A stretch of 64,000 nucleotides of DNA from Cephalotus follicularis (lineage: Eukaryota; Streptophyta; Magnoliopsida; Oxalidales; Cephalotaceae): contig BDDD01000024.1 in NCBI GenBank assembly GCA_001972305.1, positions 35,114 to 99,113 of the forward strand, in the 5' to 3' direction. The notes beneath the pieces were generated by a model that saw only the letters and a program-made list of their open reading frames with translations, was not told the origin of the DNA and did no database searches. Positions 35,140 to 45,245 of the stretch are shown here, in pieces. The translations under genes and the position numbers were made by a program. Within the stretch, counting starts at the first letter, position 1, and each line of letters opens with the position of its first letter.

Positions 35140-35290
35140 CGACACTATACTGCTTTCAAAACTCACCCGTCGACGCTTTCATGCATTTAAACTGAGTAGT
35201 CAATGCTTTATATTTATGCTTTCTTAAACCATCGACTCTTGTGTGTGTTAAACTGAATAGTTGATTCTTCACACTTTTAAACTAAACTAG
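35140..35290. repeat. GTCGAC-core palindrome cluster (LTR L), weak
   Basis: Four to six degenerate motifs occur (CCGTCGACAC, CCGTCGACGC, AGTCAATGC, CATCGACTC, AGTCAACG). This is the most decayed cluster in the window. Confidence 0.5.
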
Positions 35291-35814
35291 TCAACGTTTA
35301 GTGCCCTAATTACGAAATGGCATTGTTTCTCGCTGTCTTCAAATCCAAACTATTTCTTCTTTAAATTGATTCCATAGGAAGCCTCCTCAAGGCCTTGTAT
35401 CCTATGCTAATCATCTTTTAACACTGTTACATCTTAAATCAAGTTTTCAAAGTGATTCTTGAAGCAATGCAACAAAAGAGTTTTCATGCAAATGGGTTTT
35501 AAGAATGGTTAGGATAGCTCCTTTTGGACATCTGGGCCCGGATATCCAATTGGACTTCATCTCCATTGTTTTACAAACTTCAATAGGGACCAACAATTGT
35601 TACTAAAAACTGTTACTAAAACTGTTACTGAGAACTATTTTGATGGATGTGGATCTCACTTGATCCTTTAGGTCCATATCATTTCCACTGCAATACTGTT
35701 AGGGGTACTGGTACTGTATGATTACTGTTATGACTGATACTGTTTGAAACCAAATGAGATAACCCATTCATGACTCTCATCTCCTTCATGAAGGTCATGA
35801 ATGTTAGACCACAT

Positions 35815-35945
35815 AATATAGGCTGGACTATTGTGAACAGTCAAGACAATATAGGCTGGACTATTGTGAACAGTCGAGACAATATAGGCTGGACTATTGT
35901 GAACAGTCAAGACGATATGGGCTTGGACCATTGTGAACAAGCCCT
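35815..35945 (+). repeat. 33-bp tandem repeat with internal dyad, ~4 copies
   Basis: Units start at 35815, 35848 and 35881, with a decayed fourth at about 35914. Each holds GGACTATTGTGAACAGTC, with GACT/AGTC ends. Three units are nearly identical. Confidence 0.88.
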
Positions 35946-37180
35946 ACTGTAAGCACCGTGTGGTCAGTGTTATCTCACCCTACTCATCTACGACTTAGAG
36001 AGTGCGAAGATAGTGGGATGGACCTATGTATTGTTTGTCCCTATGTATGATTACGGATTATTTATGGAGTGTCTGCAGGCTTATAGCCTTGATGTGATTA
36101 GGACTAGCTAGATATACCCCGCTTAGGGACGGTTGGTATATCAAAGCTGTCCGTAACTGTACACTGATATACTGCACTGTTACTGTTACTACCACTGCCA
36201 CTATTACTGTACACCGTTACTGTTCACTGTGCATTGTACTGTCACTGTACCGTTACACGACATACTGTTACACTGTCACACTACTGTATTGATGCATACA
36301 TTGCATACTGTTATAACTGTTGCATACATAACACATAGTATACCCTACACGACATTATGTTGCTGACCCATTTCCCCTGTGTACGGAATGGGTCAGGCTT
36401 AGGCCAGATGATGGATCACAGTGAAAGGGATCGAGATGGATGGATACTTAAGCTGGATCTTGGATAGTAGTGGTGTTGGGATTGTGTTTTTATTTTATAT
36501 GGTTTCATTATGATCATGTTACGTATTTACTTATATGAGTTGTATCAAATGAGACAGGCTGGGATGGATGGATTGTCTGTAGCATGTTTTGATTTGCCAT
36601 ATTGTATATGATCTTACTTATGGTAATGGATATGGGTTTACTTATAAAGAATAGTAAAAAGGGGCCTTATGTTTATAGTTGAACTGTACTGATATATGAG
36701 ACTTGTTATGTAAAGAGACAAATCTAAAGATGTATAAGAGATGTTTTATTTCAGCTATCGACCTGCCGACATGTGGCAGTGCTTATGATATATGTGTTGA
36801 TGTATTAAACAGTGACAGACCCATCATTTGAGGCATTAGAATGATATGATACTGGTTTAGTTGTGGTTCTGAGGGCTGAGCCCATATATGTACATAAACT
36901 ATTGATTCCTCCTTCGGGAGTGTGAATATATAAAAATGTGTTTTTCTTTACAGGGGGTTAAGTCCGATAAATGAATACTTCATGCCCGATTTTCGGGAGA
37001 TTTTAAGAGTTAGTTTTTATTCCAATTGACTATTCCGCTGATGTATATGACCTTGATTTAAAGCTTTATATATATATATAGCACTTATGGAGTATGACAT
37101 ATATAATATGAATGGACTGAATGGGAGGTATCTCACGCGTAGGATTGTGGGGGTTTACTCTCGCGGTTCGTGGCGTGACA

Positions 37181-37390
37181 AGAACCATTTCATAGAAACA
37201 AGGAACCTGCGCTTTTGGAAGAAAGAAGACTCAAAGGAAGAAGGAAGGAGCCGCTCCATTAATGTGAGTAATTCCGCTTGCTCCTCCTTATAGATTTATA
37301 TATTGATATGATAACACAATATATATATATATACATTAGGGTTTAATGCATCTAGATATTTATTGTTTAAATCTCCATAAGGTTCCGACA
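37181..37390 (+). mobile_element. Copia A LTR 3, right part
   Basis: It begins with the second AGAAC of the LTR L duplication, continues CATTTCATAGAAACAAGG as in LTRs 1 and 2, and ends GGTTCCGACA at 37390. The sequence then returns to the Copia B LTR. Confidence 0.85.
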
Positions 37391-37436
37391 CATTTTTTAA
37401 GTTGCAATATAGAACTTTCAATTGGTATCAGAGCGG
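37391..37436 (+). mobile_element. End of Copia B 5' LTR and its primer-binding site
   Basis: CATTTTTTAAG...AACTTTCA (37391-37420) is the last 30 bases of the B LTR. It is followed by TGGTATCAGAGCGG from 37423, the initiator tRNA-Met primer site. Ends like this are typical of Sireviruses. Confidence 0.75.
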
Positions 37437-37475
37437 TTATCTCATAGTTCTTAATTGTTAAAGATATAAAGATCC

Positions 37476-38890
37476 ATGACAACCTCAATGAATCTAAACA
37501 TAGGACTTGAAGGTTCTTCCATAACTAGACCTCCCTATTTTGATGGGAATAATTATAGTTTTTGGAAAACTAGAATGACTATTTTTTTACAATCTTTAGA
37601 CTATAAGTTATGGAATATTATTATTAATGGTCCTAAGGTTCCCACGAAAATGGTGGAAGGAGTAGTTTCTGTAAAACCCGAAAATGAATTTAATGATAAT
37701 GATTTCAGAATGCTTCAATTAAATTCAAAGGCTAAACATGCTTTGTTTTATGCCTTGGGTCCAAATGAGTTTAATCGTATTTCTTCACGTGATCTGCTAA
37801 AGAAGTGTGGAACTTGTTAGAAATTACATATAAAGGTACAAACCAAGTAAATGAATCAAAGATTAGCATGCTTGTTCATGAATATGAATTGTTTATGATG
37901 CATGATAATGAAAATATTAGTGAAATGTTTACTCGCTTTACTACAATTATAAACTCTCTTAAAAATCTTGGAAAAACTTATCCTAACCAAGATCTTGTTA
38001 GGAAGATTTTAAGGTGTTTACCAAAAATTTGGACACCAAAGGTAACAGCGATTGAGGAACCAAAGTACCTCACGACTCTTCCACTCGAATAGCTTCTTGG
38101 GTTCTTAATGACTCATGAAACCATAATGAAGAACCATGAAAGTGAAGAGACTAGTATGAGAAAAACAGTTGCTTTAAGAGCCTCGAAAGAAGAAAATAAA
38201 GATGAGAGTGATGAAGATAGAGATATGGCTCTTATCACAAAACAGTTTAAGAAATTCCTCAAAAGTCAACAAGGTAAGAGGATTTTCAAGAAGAATCCTC
38301 AAAAGGAAGAATCGAGCAAGAAAGAAGAAATAATTTGCTACGAGTGCAACAAGCAAGGACACTACAAGAATGAATGTCCCAAGCAGAAAAAGAAAGAATA
38401 ATGCAAGAAAAACAAAGAGCAAACCAAGAAGAAGAAAACAATGGTAGCTACATGGAGTGACAGTGACTACTCGAGCTCTGATGGAGAAAGGGATGGAGAA
38501 GAAGCAAACATTGCTTTCATGGAAATTGAAAATGAAGAAGAAGAAAAGGTAAAATTTTCTTTTGATGAGTTACAAACTGCTTATGAAAAACTGTTTTATG
38601 AATTTGAAAATGTTAGTTTGAAGAATAAAACTCTCAAGAAAGATATTAATTCTTTATCAAAAGAAAAAGAGTCTTTAAAGAATGAAAATATTAATTATAA
38701 AAATGAAATAGAAATTTTAAATGTTTCTTTAAAGTTGTCAAATGATTTTAAGGAAGAAAATGAAAATTTGAAGCTAGAAATTGATGCTTTAAAGAAAACA
38801 TTTTCTAAATTTTTAAATAGTAGTGATAAATTGGATACTCTTCTAGGATTACAAAGATGTGTTTTTGATGAAAAATGTCAAACACTTTAA
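37476..38890 (+). pseudogene. Copia B (Sirevirus-like) gag with coiled-coil tail
   Basis: It starts MTTSMNLNIGLEGSSITRPP with FDGNNYSFWKTRM, the plant Copia gag N-terminus. A frameshift near 37800 moves it to the frame that continues WNLLEITYKGTNQV (UBN2-type), then KKEEIICYECNKQGHYKNECP with a complete CX2CX4HX4C zinc knuckle near 38333-38375. A long charged coiled-coil region with repeated KN, KE and LK patterns follows to 38890. Stops lie at 38090 and 38399. Gag with a long coiled-coil tail is a Sirevirus trait. The break count is low for a non-coding relic. Confidence 0.82.
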
Positions 38891-39655
38891 TAATTTCTTT
38901 GTTAAGAAAAATGAGCCCAAAATAATTTGTAATTATTGTGGTAAATAAGGACATATTTCTACTTCTTATTTTCATAAAAAGAAATTAGGCCTTGTTAAAA
39001 CTATAAGAATTTGGGTTCCCAAAGGAACTTTTGTAACTAACCTGCAAGGACCCAAAATCACCTGGGTACCAAAAGCTTAAATTTTATTTTGCAGGAGTAC
39101 TTGAAGATAAAATCCAAATGTTCAAGTACATGTGTTGTAAGAACCTTCTTATTAGAATCAGTTTACACTTGATATTTTAATCTATATCCATTTACAATTG
39201 AAAATTGGTATCATTTTAATTGATAATTGGTATTTAAAAAATTCGTCCCTTTTGATGCTAACAAAAGGGGGAGAAAGTTTATGTTAAGGGTGAGTTGATG
39301 ATGTTGATAAAAGTAATATTGAGTTAAGGAGAAGCTATAAATATGTTAATGTGCATAAGTTACCAAGTGACCATTTGTTGAAAATGTGCATAATTGACCA
39401 AGTGACCCATAAGTGACCAAGTGACCATTTTTTGGCATTTGTTAAGGGGATTAATGAAGATGACTTATCATAAATTTATGGTTTGAATTTGAAATTCAGT
39501 TTTACGGGGAGAACTAGATGTTAAGTTAAGGGGGAGATTGACTTTAAGTTCTATATGTTGCAAAATGAGTATATGAGTTTAAGGGGGAGTTTCTATTTGT
39601 TTATTGGTACTGCCTTTTATTGTAAATGTTTTGTCATCATCAAAAAGGGGGAGAT
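38891..39655 (+). other. Copia B gag end, pol deletion and multiple polypurine tracts
   Basis: Just after gag a second decayed knuckle (CNYCGK-stop-GH) and the WVPKGT...GPKITWVPKA block near 39010-39080 are Sirevirus gag-pol linker features. No protease, integrase, RT or RNase H follows. Instead a non-coding tail has AAAAGGGGGAGA-type purine tracts at about 39264, 39530, 39580 and 39642, the last directly before the 3' LTR. Multiple polypurine tracts are a known Sirevirus hallmark. Confidence 0.75.
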
Positions 39656-40033
39656 TGTTGGGTTTTGTCTAACAATCCTGGTTTTGATGATAACAATGCA
39701 TCTAACTTGTTTATTGATGTGAAGGAATGATTATATAAAACAAACAAGTCAAGTTGTGCATAAAACAGTCAAATTTAAGCATATCAGAGCTATTGGCATC
39801 GACGACTAGATCATTGGCGTCAACGTGCTGGGTTTAGATGTGTGTTCTGGGCTTTACAAGATGATCTTCATCAAAGTGCTGATTATTCTCGTCAACGTTC
39901 TGGGTTTTGTCATATTGGCATCAACGCCATTACAAAGACGTCAATGCCAAAAGGTGCACAAAAGTTACTGAGACTTTAGACGTTAACACATAAGGACAAT
40001 GGAGTCAACACAAAGGATATTAGCGTCAACACC
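39656..40033 (+). mobile_element. Copia B 3' LTR, truncated
   Basis: It starts TGTTGGGTTTTGTCTAACAA like 18871 and is near-identical for about 375 bases. It stops inside the palindrome cluster at GCGTCAACACC, where LTR C begins. The rest of the B LTR is not found after the C/D element, so it was deleted. Confidence 0.85.
39785..40030. repeat. GTCGAC-core palindrome cluster (Copia B 3' LTR, truncated)
   Basis: It corresponds to 19005-19260 of the 5' LTR, with the same motif order but several central-CpG differences between the two LTRs (for example GCGTCAATACC versus GCATCGACGAC). Confidence 0.7.
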
Positions 40034-40229
40034 TGTAGTAACCGCAAATTCAATTTAATGTATATTGTATAAGGATAAATAAAATATACATTGAGTTGGA
40101 ATTCATGTTAATTGTCATTTTATTTAAGCTAATTGTGGTTATTGAGGGTTTAATTGAATGAGTTAAGGGCTATATTGAAATAAATTGGAACTTAATTGGA
40201 AAGGCTTAAAAGGCTGAAATCTGACGCAT

Positions 40230-40445
40230 AGACGTCGACGCCAACGAATGACGTCGACGCCATGAACCAGACATGTGTTTTAACATGGCTGGATCGAAGG
40301 AGACGCTTTGAGCGTCGACGCCAAAGATTGGGAAATAAGAGATAAGCGTCAACGCGGTGCACAAAGCCTGTTAGCGCTAAGAAGGAAGGTCAACGCGTCA
40401 ACGCCTACGGTTGATGTCGACGCCTACGGTTGACGTCGACGCCTA
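40230..40445. repeat. GTCGAC-core palindrome cluster (LTR C, U3)
   Basis: Seven motifs in 215 bases: ACGTCGACGC at 40232 and 40251, exact GCGTCGACGC at 40312-40321, GCGTCAACGC at 40346 and 40395, and two (A/T)GTCGACGCC at the end. Most are followed by C or CC. Confidence 0.85.
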
Positions 40446-41014
40446 AACTGTCGGTAGAATAAGACAAAGCATAGACAGAAGACGCGTGAAGGATAAGTGA
40501 GAAACGCTTTATCTCTTCCCCATGCTCTACAATGACATGAGGGAAGATAGAAGTGGTCAACAAAGGGAAGAAGGAGAGAGAAGGACGCATGGAGCTTGTA
40601 TGCTAGTGGAAGGGAGAGAGAGAGAGAGAACTCCTCCATAAAACACACCTTCACTTGCACCTTCTTCTACCTATACCGCAAGAGAAAGAGATGGAAAACA
40701 GTGAGATAAAAGAAAGGTTATTCCACCATTGTTGAGCCGGAAGAGAAGCTTGGGAACCAAAGCTCAGAACTTGGACTTGGAGTAACCAAACCAGATTGGG
40801 AAGCTTGGAGAAGCTACTGATCAATAAAGCTTAAAGAGGTGGACTTCGATTCCTAACTTAGAATCAAAGGTAGGGTTTATGACATGTTCATGAAGATATA
40901 GCATGTATATTGTGTATGGTGACTTGTTTGTGCATGCATGTTGATGCTAAGTTGTTGAATCCATGTTTGCTTGAACTGACTTCTGGACTGCATATCCTAT
41001 TAGGTATGATTTTC

Positions 41015-41410
41015 ATCGACGCTAATGGTTACACGTTAACGCCTTGCCGAGATAGGCGACAGTTTACCTATTTATGTTTGATTCTCGTCGACGCAAAGGA
41101 AGGATAACGTTGGCGTTTAAAACTAATGCTTTAGGAAACGTCAACGCCAATAGGTGACGTTGATGCGTAAGGTTCCTACTTTATCGCATCGACACTAAGG
41201 AGAAATGTTAACGCTTAAGGTTCCTACCTTAACGCGTTGGTGTCTAGTGGTAACGTTGATGCCTATATACACGTTGACGCCTAGGATACACGTTAACACC
41301 CTAAGAATAGTTGATGATATCCTGTTTGTGCACGGTTACACATTAACGGCAATAGAGGAAACATGTTGACGCCTAAGATACACGTCGACACCTAAGGAAC
41401 ACGTTGACGC
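41015..41410. repeat. GTCGAC-core palindrome cluster (LTR C, distal)
   Basis: About fifteen motifs, mostly ACGTTGACGCC, ACGTCAACGCC, CGTCGACGC and ACGTTAACGCC, about 600 bases downstream of the first cluster and past the putative promoter. Confidence 0.8.
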
Positions 41411-42106
41411 CATACTGGACAGTAGATGATTTTTATCCTGTTTTATACTTGATTTCACTGAAATTGACTGAATTGTTGTCATGCATTGCATATCATGAAA
41501 CAATTACTATTTACTTTTTTCAAGGACTGAGTGCTATATGCACAAATTACTGTTTACCGTTTTCAAGGACTGAGTGCTATATGCACAAACTGAATATTTC
41601 AAACTACTGTTATTTTGTTCTCCCAGGGAACCTACTGAAAGTATTACTGCTATTTTGTTTTCTAAATGAGGACCACTGATACTGTTTTACTAATTTCCGT
41701 AAAATGAGAACAACAGTTTTATTACATTATATGTAATACACTATATTGACTGTGATTGATAGTTTCCAATGGTCTAGTGATCGGAGTGTATCACTGACTA
41801 CGGCGGTGAGCCTATGTGCCAGGAGTTTATGGCTAGAGCTTATTCACCAAACTTATTTGCAATGCAGATTATGCACTGTTAGCTGCCACCAAGTGTCGGC
41901 AGTACTGCTTACCTCATATCATCAGCGGAGTTGGGTGATAGCTAGGTGGCTCAACGTTGGCTAGGGGTTAGTGGCGATTGATGCCCACTACTGGTCTTCA
42001 GACAAATACTGGACTTATTGATTGTACCCTTGAGCGGCATTCTTGATAACTGATTGACTGTAGCCACTTGGCATAATTGCTTATATATATCGACACACAC
42101 AGACAC

Positions 42107-42135
42107 AGATATATATATATATATATATATATATA
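42107..42135. repeat. (TA)n microsatellite
   Basis: About 14 TA units inside LTR C, shortly before the conserved hairpin. Similar shorter TA runs sit at the same place in LTRs D, E and H. Confidence 0.85.
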
Positions 42136-42548
42136 CTGTTTTAAAGATATAAACTGCCATGCATGATTGCATTTATATATTCATTTTCATGCTTATTGCC
42201 TACTTAGCCAAGTGAGGACAACGGCTAATACCTACAATTACAGATTGACGAAGGAAATTGGACAAGTGGTGTTAAAGCTTCGTTGGAGAGCTTCCCTTTA
42301 AAGGTTGTTATATTGTACTGTAATAAGTCATACTTCTTTACGTTATGTTTACATTTCCGATATGTAATATATAACATGGACTGTATTGAGCTTGAGCACG
42401 TAGTACGGGCTACGGACGTATGCGTTTATATAATCCAGTATGAATGATTGCTTCCGCTAAAGTTTTAAATTGTTTTGGATTTTGATAATACTGGATTAAA
42501 CTGATAACCATGAGTTTATATATATATGAAAACGGGGTGTGACAGTCA

Positions 42549-42560
42549 TGGTATCAGAGC
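42549..42560 (+). promoter_or_regulatory. Primer-binding site (initiator tRNA-Met), element C/D
   Basis: TGGTATCAGAGC lies 4 bases after the end of LTR C. This fixes the LTR edge and the plus orientation. Confidence 0.85.
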
Positions 42561-43916
42561 TTATATTAAATTATAAGCTATCGCTGGGATATTATCCTCG
42601 GCAACTAAGTGAATTGTTTCCTGATGATTAATGCCATTCCTTATAGGAAACAGTATGAATCTCTGAAGAGGTAAACGAGGAAGGCATAGAGCCGAAGAAG
42701 GTAACACCAAGATGTATCAGGATATGAAGAAGAATTACTGGTGATCAGGTATGAAATGTGAGATTATCGAGTATATTGCGAAGTGTCTGACTTGTCAGCA
42801 GGTCAAGACCAAACACCAGAGATCGACAGGATTATTACAACCATTGCCAGTGGCAGAGTGGAAATGGGAACACATAACCATGGATTTTGTCTCAGGTTTC
42901 CCACTGACTAGACATCGTCACAATGCAGTGTGGGTTATCGTGGATAGACTCACGAAATCAGCTCATTTTCTACCCACTCATGTCACGGATTCAGCGAGCA
43001 AGTTGGCTCGGTTATACGTTAAAGAGATTGTGAGGTTGCACGGTGTTCCTGTGAGTATTGTTTATGACAGAGATTCAATCTTCACGTCCAACTTTTGGAA
43101 GAGGTTTCAGACAGCTTTTGGCACCAAGCTGAACCTGAGCACTGCCTTTCACCCACAGACCGATGGGCAGTCAGAGCATACCATCCAGACCTTGAAGGAT
43201 ATGCTTCGAGCCTATGTTACCGACTTTGCAGGTACTTGGGATGACCATATTCCCCGAATAGAGTTTTAATATAACAACAACTATCACTCCAGTATCTGTA
43301 TGGCCAGGCTCTATATGGGAGGAAGTGTAGATCACCCGTTTGTTGGGGTGTGGTTGGTGAACGACTGTTGCTTGGATCTGATCTGGTTGAGGAGACTTCG
43401 GAGAAAGTCAAGGTGATCAAAGAGAAGCTGTTTGCTTCTCAAAGCTGGCAGAAGAGCTATAAGAACAGTGTCAAGAGGAGGCCTTTGGCTTTAAGTGTTG
43501 GCGATCATGTGTTCTTAAAGGTTTCACCATGGAAGGGCGTGCAAAGGTTTGGGAAGAAGGGCATGTTAGCTCCGCGCTATATTGGTCCTTTTGAGATTCT
43601 AGAGAGAGTTGGGGAGGTAGCCTACCAGCTTGCCTTACCTCATGCACTGTCGAATGGGCACGATGTCTTCCATGTGTCTATGCTGAGAAGATATATCTGA
43701 GACCCATCACATATCTTTGATTATGATACGGTTCCTGTGCGAGATGACTTTTCTTGCGAGGAGTCGCCGGTGAGGATCCTGGACTGGAAGACGCAGGTAT
43801 TGAGGAATCGAACCATCTCCATGGTGAAGGTTCAATGGCAGTTCCACCGACCGGATGAGGCCACTAGGGAACATGAGGATGATATCCGAGAGCGTTACCC
43901 GCACTTGTTATAGTAC
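42561..43916 (+). pseudogene. Chromovirus internal remnant: gag start joined to integrase and chromodomain
   Basis: After the primer site a short piece resembling the gag start region of H (AGAGGTAAACGAGG...) runs directly into MYQDMKKNYW at about 42713. The integrase then follows: CLTCQQVK zinc-finger end, [11 protein letters not shown] with the first catalytic Asp, [13 protein letters not shown] with the second, and [10 protein letters not shown] with the Glu. A stop at 43267 and a frameshift before 43350 break it. It then continues through GDHVFLKVSP, LAPRYIGPFEILERVGEVAYQL, FHVSMLRRYI and a chromodomain remnant (VRILDWKTQVLRNRTISMVKVQW) to TAG at 43911. Most of gag, and all of protease, RT and RNase H, are deleted. 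Confidence 0.88.
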
Positions 43917-44139
43917 TTTTATAATTTCGAGGACGAAATTCCTTGAAGGAGGGGTGGATGTAACGCCCGGGATTTTCACACATTGTAATAAATTAATTTT
44001 CGTTGTAACCTTATCATGGAATTAATGGGAATAATGAAATTCTCGACTTTGATGATGTTTTCTCTTTTTAATTGTTGAAATTTGAAAAAAAAAAGGAATT
44101 TCAATGGAGTTCTTTGATTTAAGTATTGAAATTTCGGGC

Positions 44140-44300
44140 TAAAGCATCGACGCCTTTTGGAAAGCATCGACGCCCACGCAGCAAAGATGCGCACGTGAAT
44201 CATGCACATGCACGTCGACACCTGTTGGTGACTTCGACTCCCTTTAGGTAAAATGCTATAAGCGTCGACGCCTGCATGTAAACGTCGACGCTTTGTGTCA
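44140..44300. repeat. GTCGAC-core palindrome cluster (LTR D, U3)
   Basis: About six motifs occur: GCATCGACGCC twice, ACGTCGACACC, GCGTCGACGCC, ACGTCGACGCTT and a weak GACTTCGACTCC. Confidence 0.8.
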
Positions 44301-45069
44301 TGTTCCTGGTACGCAAAGACAACAAATAGATGTGTCGCATGGAGGCCTTTTCTTGCCACTCTTCAGGCTCCTTCATATGCGTTTTATGACGTGTTATGCA
44401 TGCAATATGACGCCTGACTTTCCAGGACTGAAAAGGAGCTGATGGGAGAGGACATGTATGCATGCATGGACTGAGAAACAGGGGAGAAGGACACATGCTA
44501 CACCAGGTTTGTATGGGAGAGAGAGAGAATGAAACCAATGACACATGTTGAGAAAAATAAAATCTCCATCTGCATAAACACCCCCACCTCTCGTCTATCT
44601 CATCTGCTACAGTAGAAAAGGAAAGACAAGGGAGTTTTCATAGAGGAACCGGAGAGAAAAGATAGAGAGAGAGAAGCCCAAAACTCCATTGTTGAGCAAG
44701 GGATAGCTTGAAACTCAGACAACAGCTACTGGAGCAAACTTGGGAGCATTCAAGTCGAACCGGGGAGCTCAAAGGGACTGATTGAGTACTAGAAGTTGTG
44801 GACTTTCGGCTTCTAACTTGAAGCCATAGGTAGGGGAAGCCATAATTATATTTTGTGTTCAATATTTTGTGTTTGATCAGTGATGTATATGGATAGATTG
44901 CATGGCCTGTTGAACTATTTTAATCATTGAATTGATGCCATGTTTTACTGGATGTGTAATTTTTCATTGCATGTCAGTTTCCTGGTTTTATTGTATGTCT
45001 TTTTGCATGTATCTCGATTGAATTTGTTCTGGGTTGAAATGTCGAGAGGAAGAAGACGACCTATGCGCA

Positions 45070-45245
45070 AGACCGTCGACGCTCTGGTAAAAGTATCGAC
45101 GCTTTGGGTTGTGAAATACGATAGTTTTATTGAATGCGTGTTAAGACGTCGACGCCTATGGGAGAAGACGTCGACGCCTAAGGTACAGAAAGCACTAACG
45201 CTAAGGATCGAGCGTTGACGCCCAAGGGAAAGACGTCGACGCTTT
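45070..45245. repeat. GTCGAC-core palindrome cluster (LTR D, distal)
   Basis: Seven motifs occur, among them CCGTCGACGC, ACGTCGACGCC twice, GCGTTGACGCC and ACGTCGACGC. They lie downstream of the leader, completing the same two-cluster layout as LTRs C, E and H. Confidence 0.8.

Larger units (their letters stand above)
33694..37180 (+). mobile_element. Solo LTR L, target duplication AGAAC
   Basis: It begins TATAGGCCCCGG and ends TTCGTGGCGTGACA. AGAAC is present on both sides (33689-33693 and 37181-37185), and the host LTR 3 is continuous across it. It is 3.49 kb with no coding part. A GAGAGA leader and CTTCATTTCC...GGTAAG occur near 33960-34070, a GTCGAC cluster near 35140-35290 and a 33-bp tandem repeat at 35815-35945. 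TTTACAGGGGGTTAAGTCCG near 36950 is shared with LTR K. The start is TA rather than TG, probably a mutation. The flank next to the end also allows slightly different TSD placement. Confidence 0.82.
40034..42544 (+). mobile_element. LTR C, 5' LTR of a collapsed chromovirus
   Basis: It starts TGTAGTAACCGCAAATTC and ends AACGGGGTGTGACA, followed by the primer-binding site. Its start matches solo LTR E and not its partner LTR D. It has two palindrome clusters (40230-40445 and 41015-41410), a GAGAGA leader near 40615, the TTAGCC...GGCTAA hairpin at 42204-42228 and a (TA)n tract at 42107-42135. It lies inside the Copia B 3' LTR. Confidence 0.82.

Noticed and set aside
20088..37395. A target duplication for Copia A within the Copia B LTR.
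   Set aside because: CTTTC and CATTT agree at only three of five positions. The insertion is supported instead by the continuity of the B LTR and its primer site.
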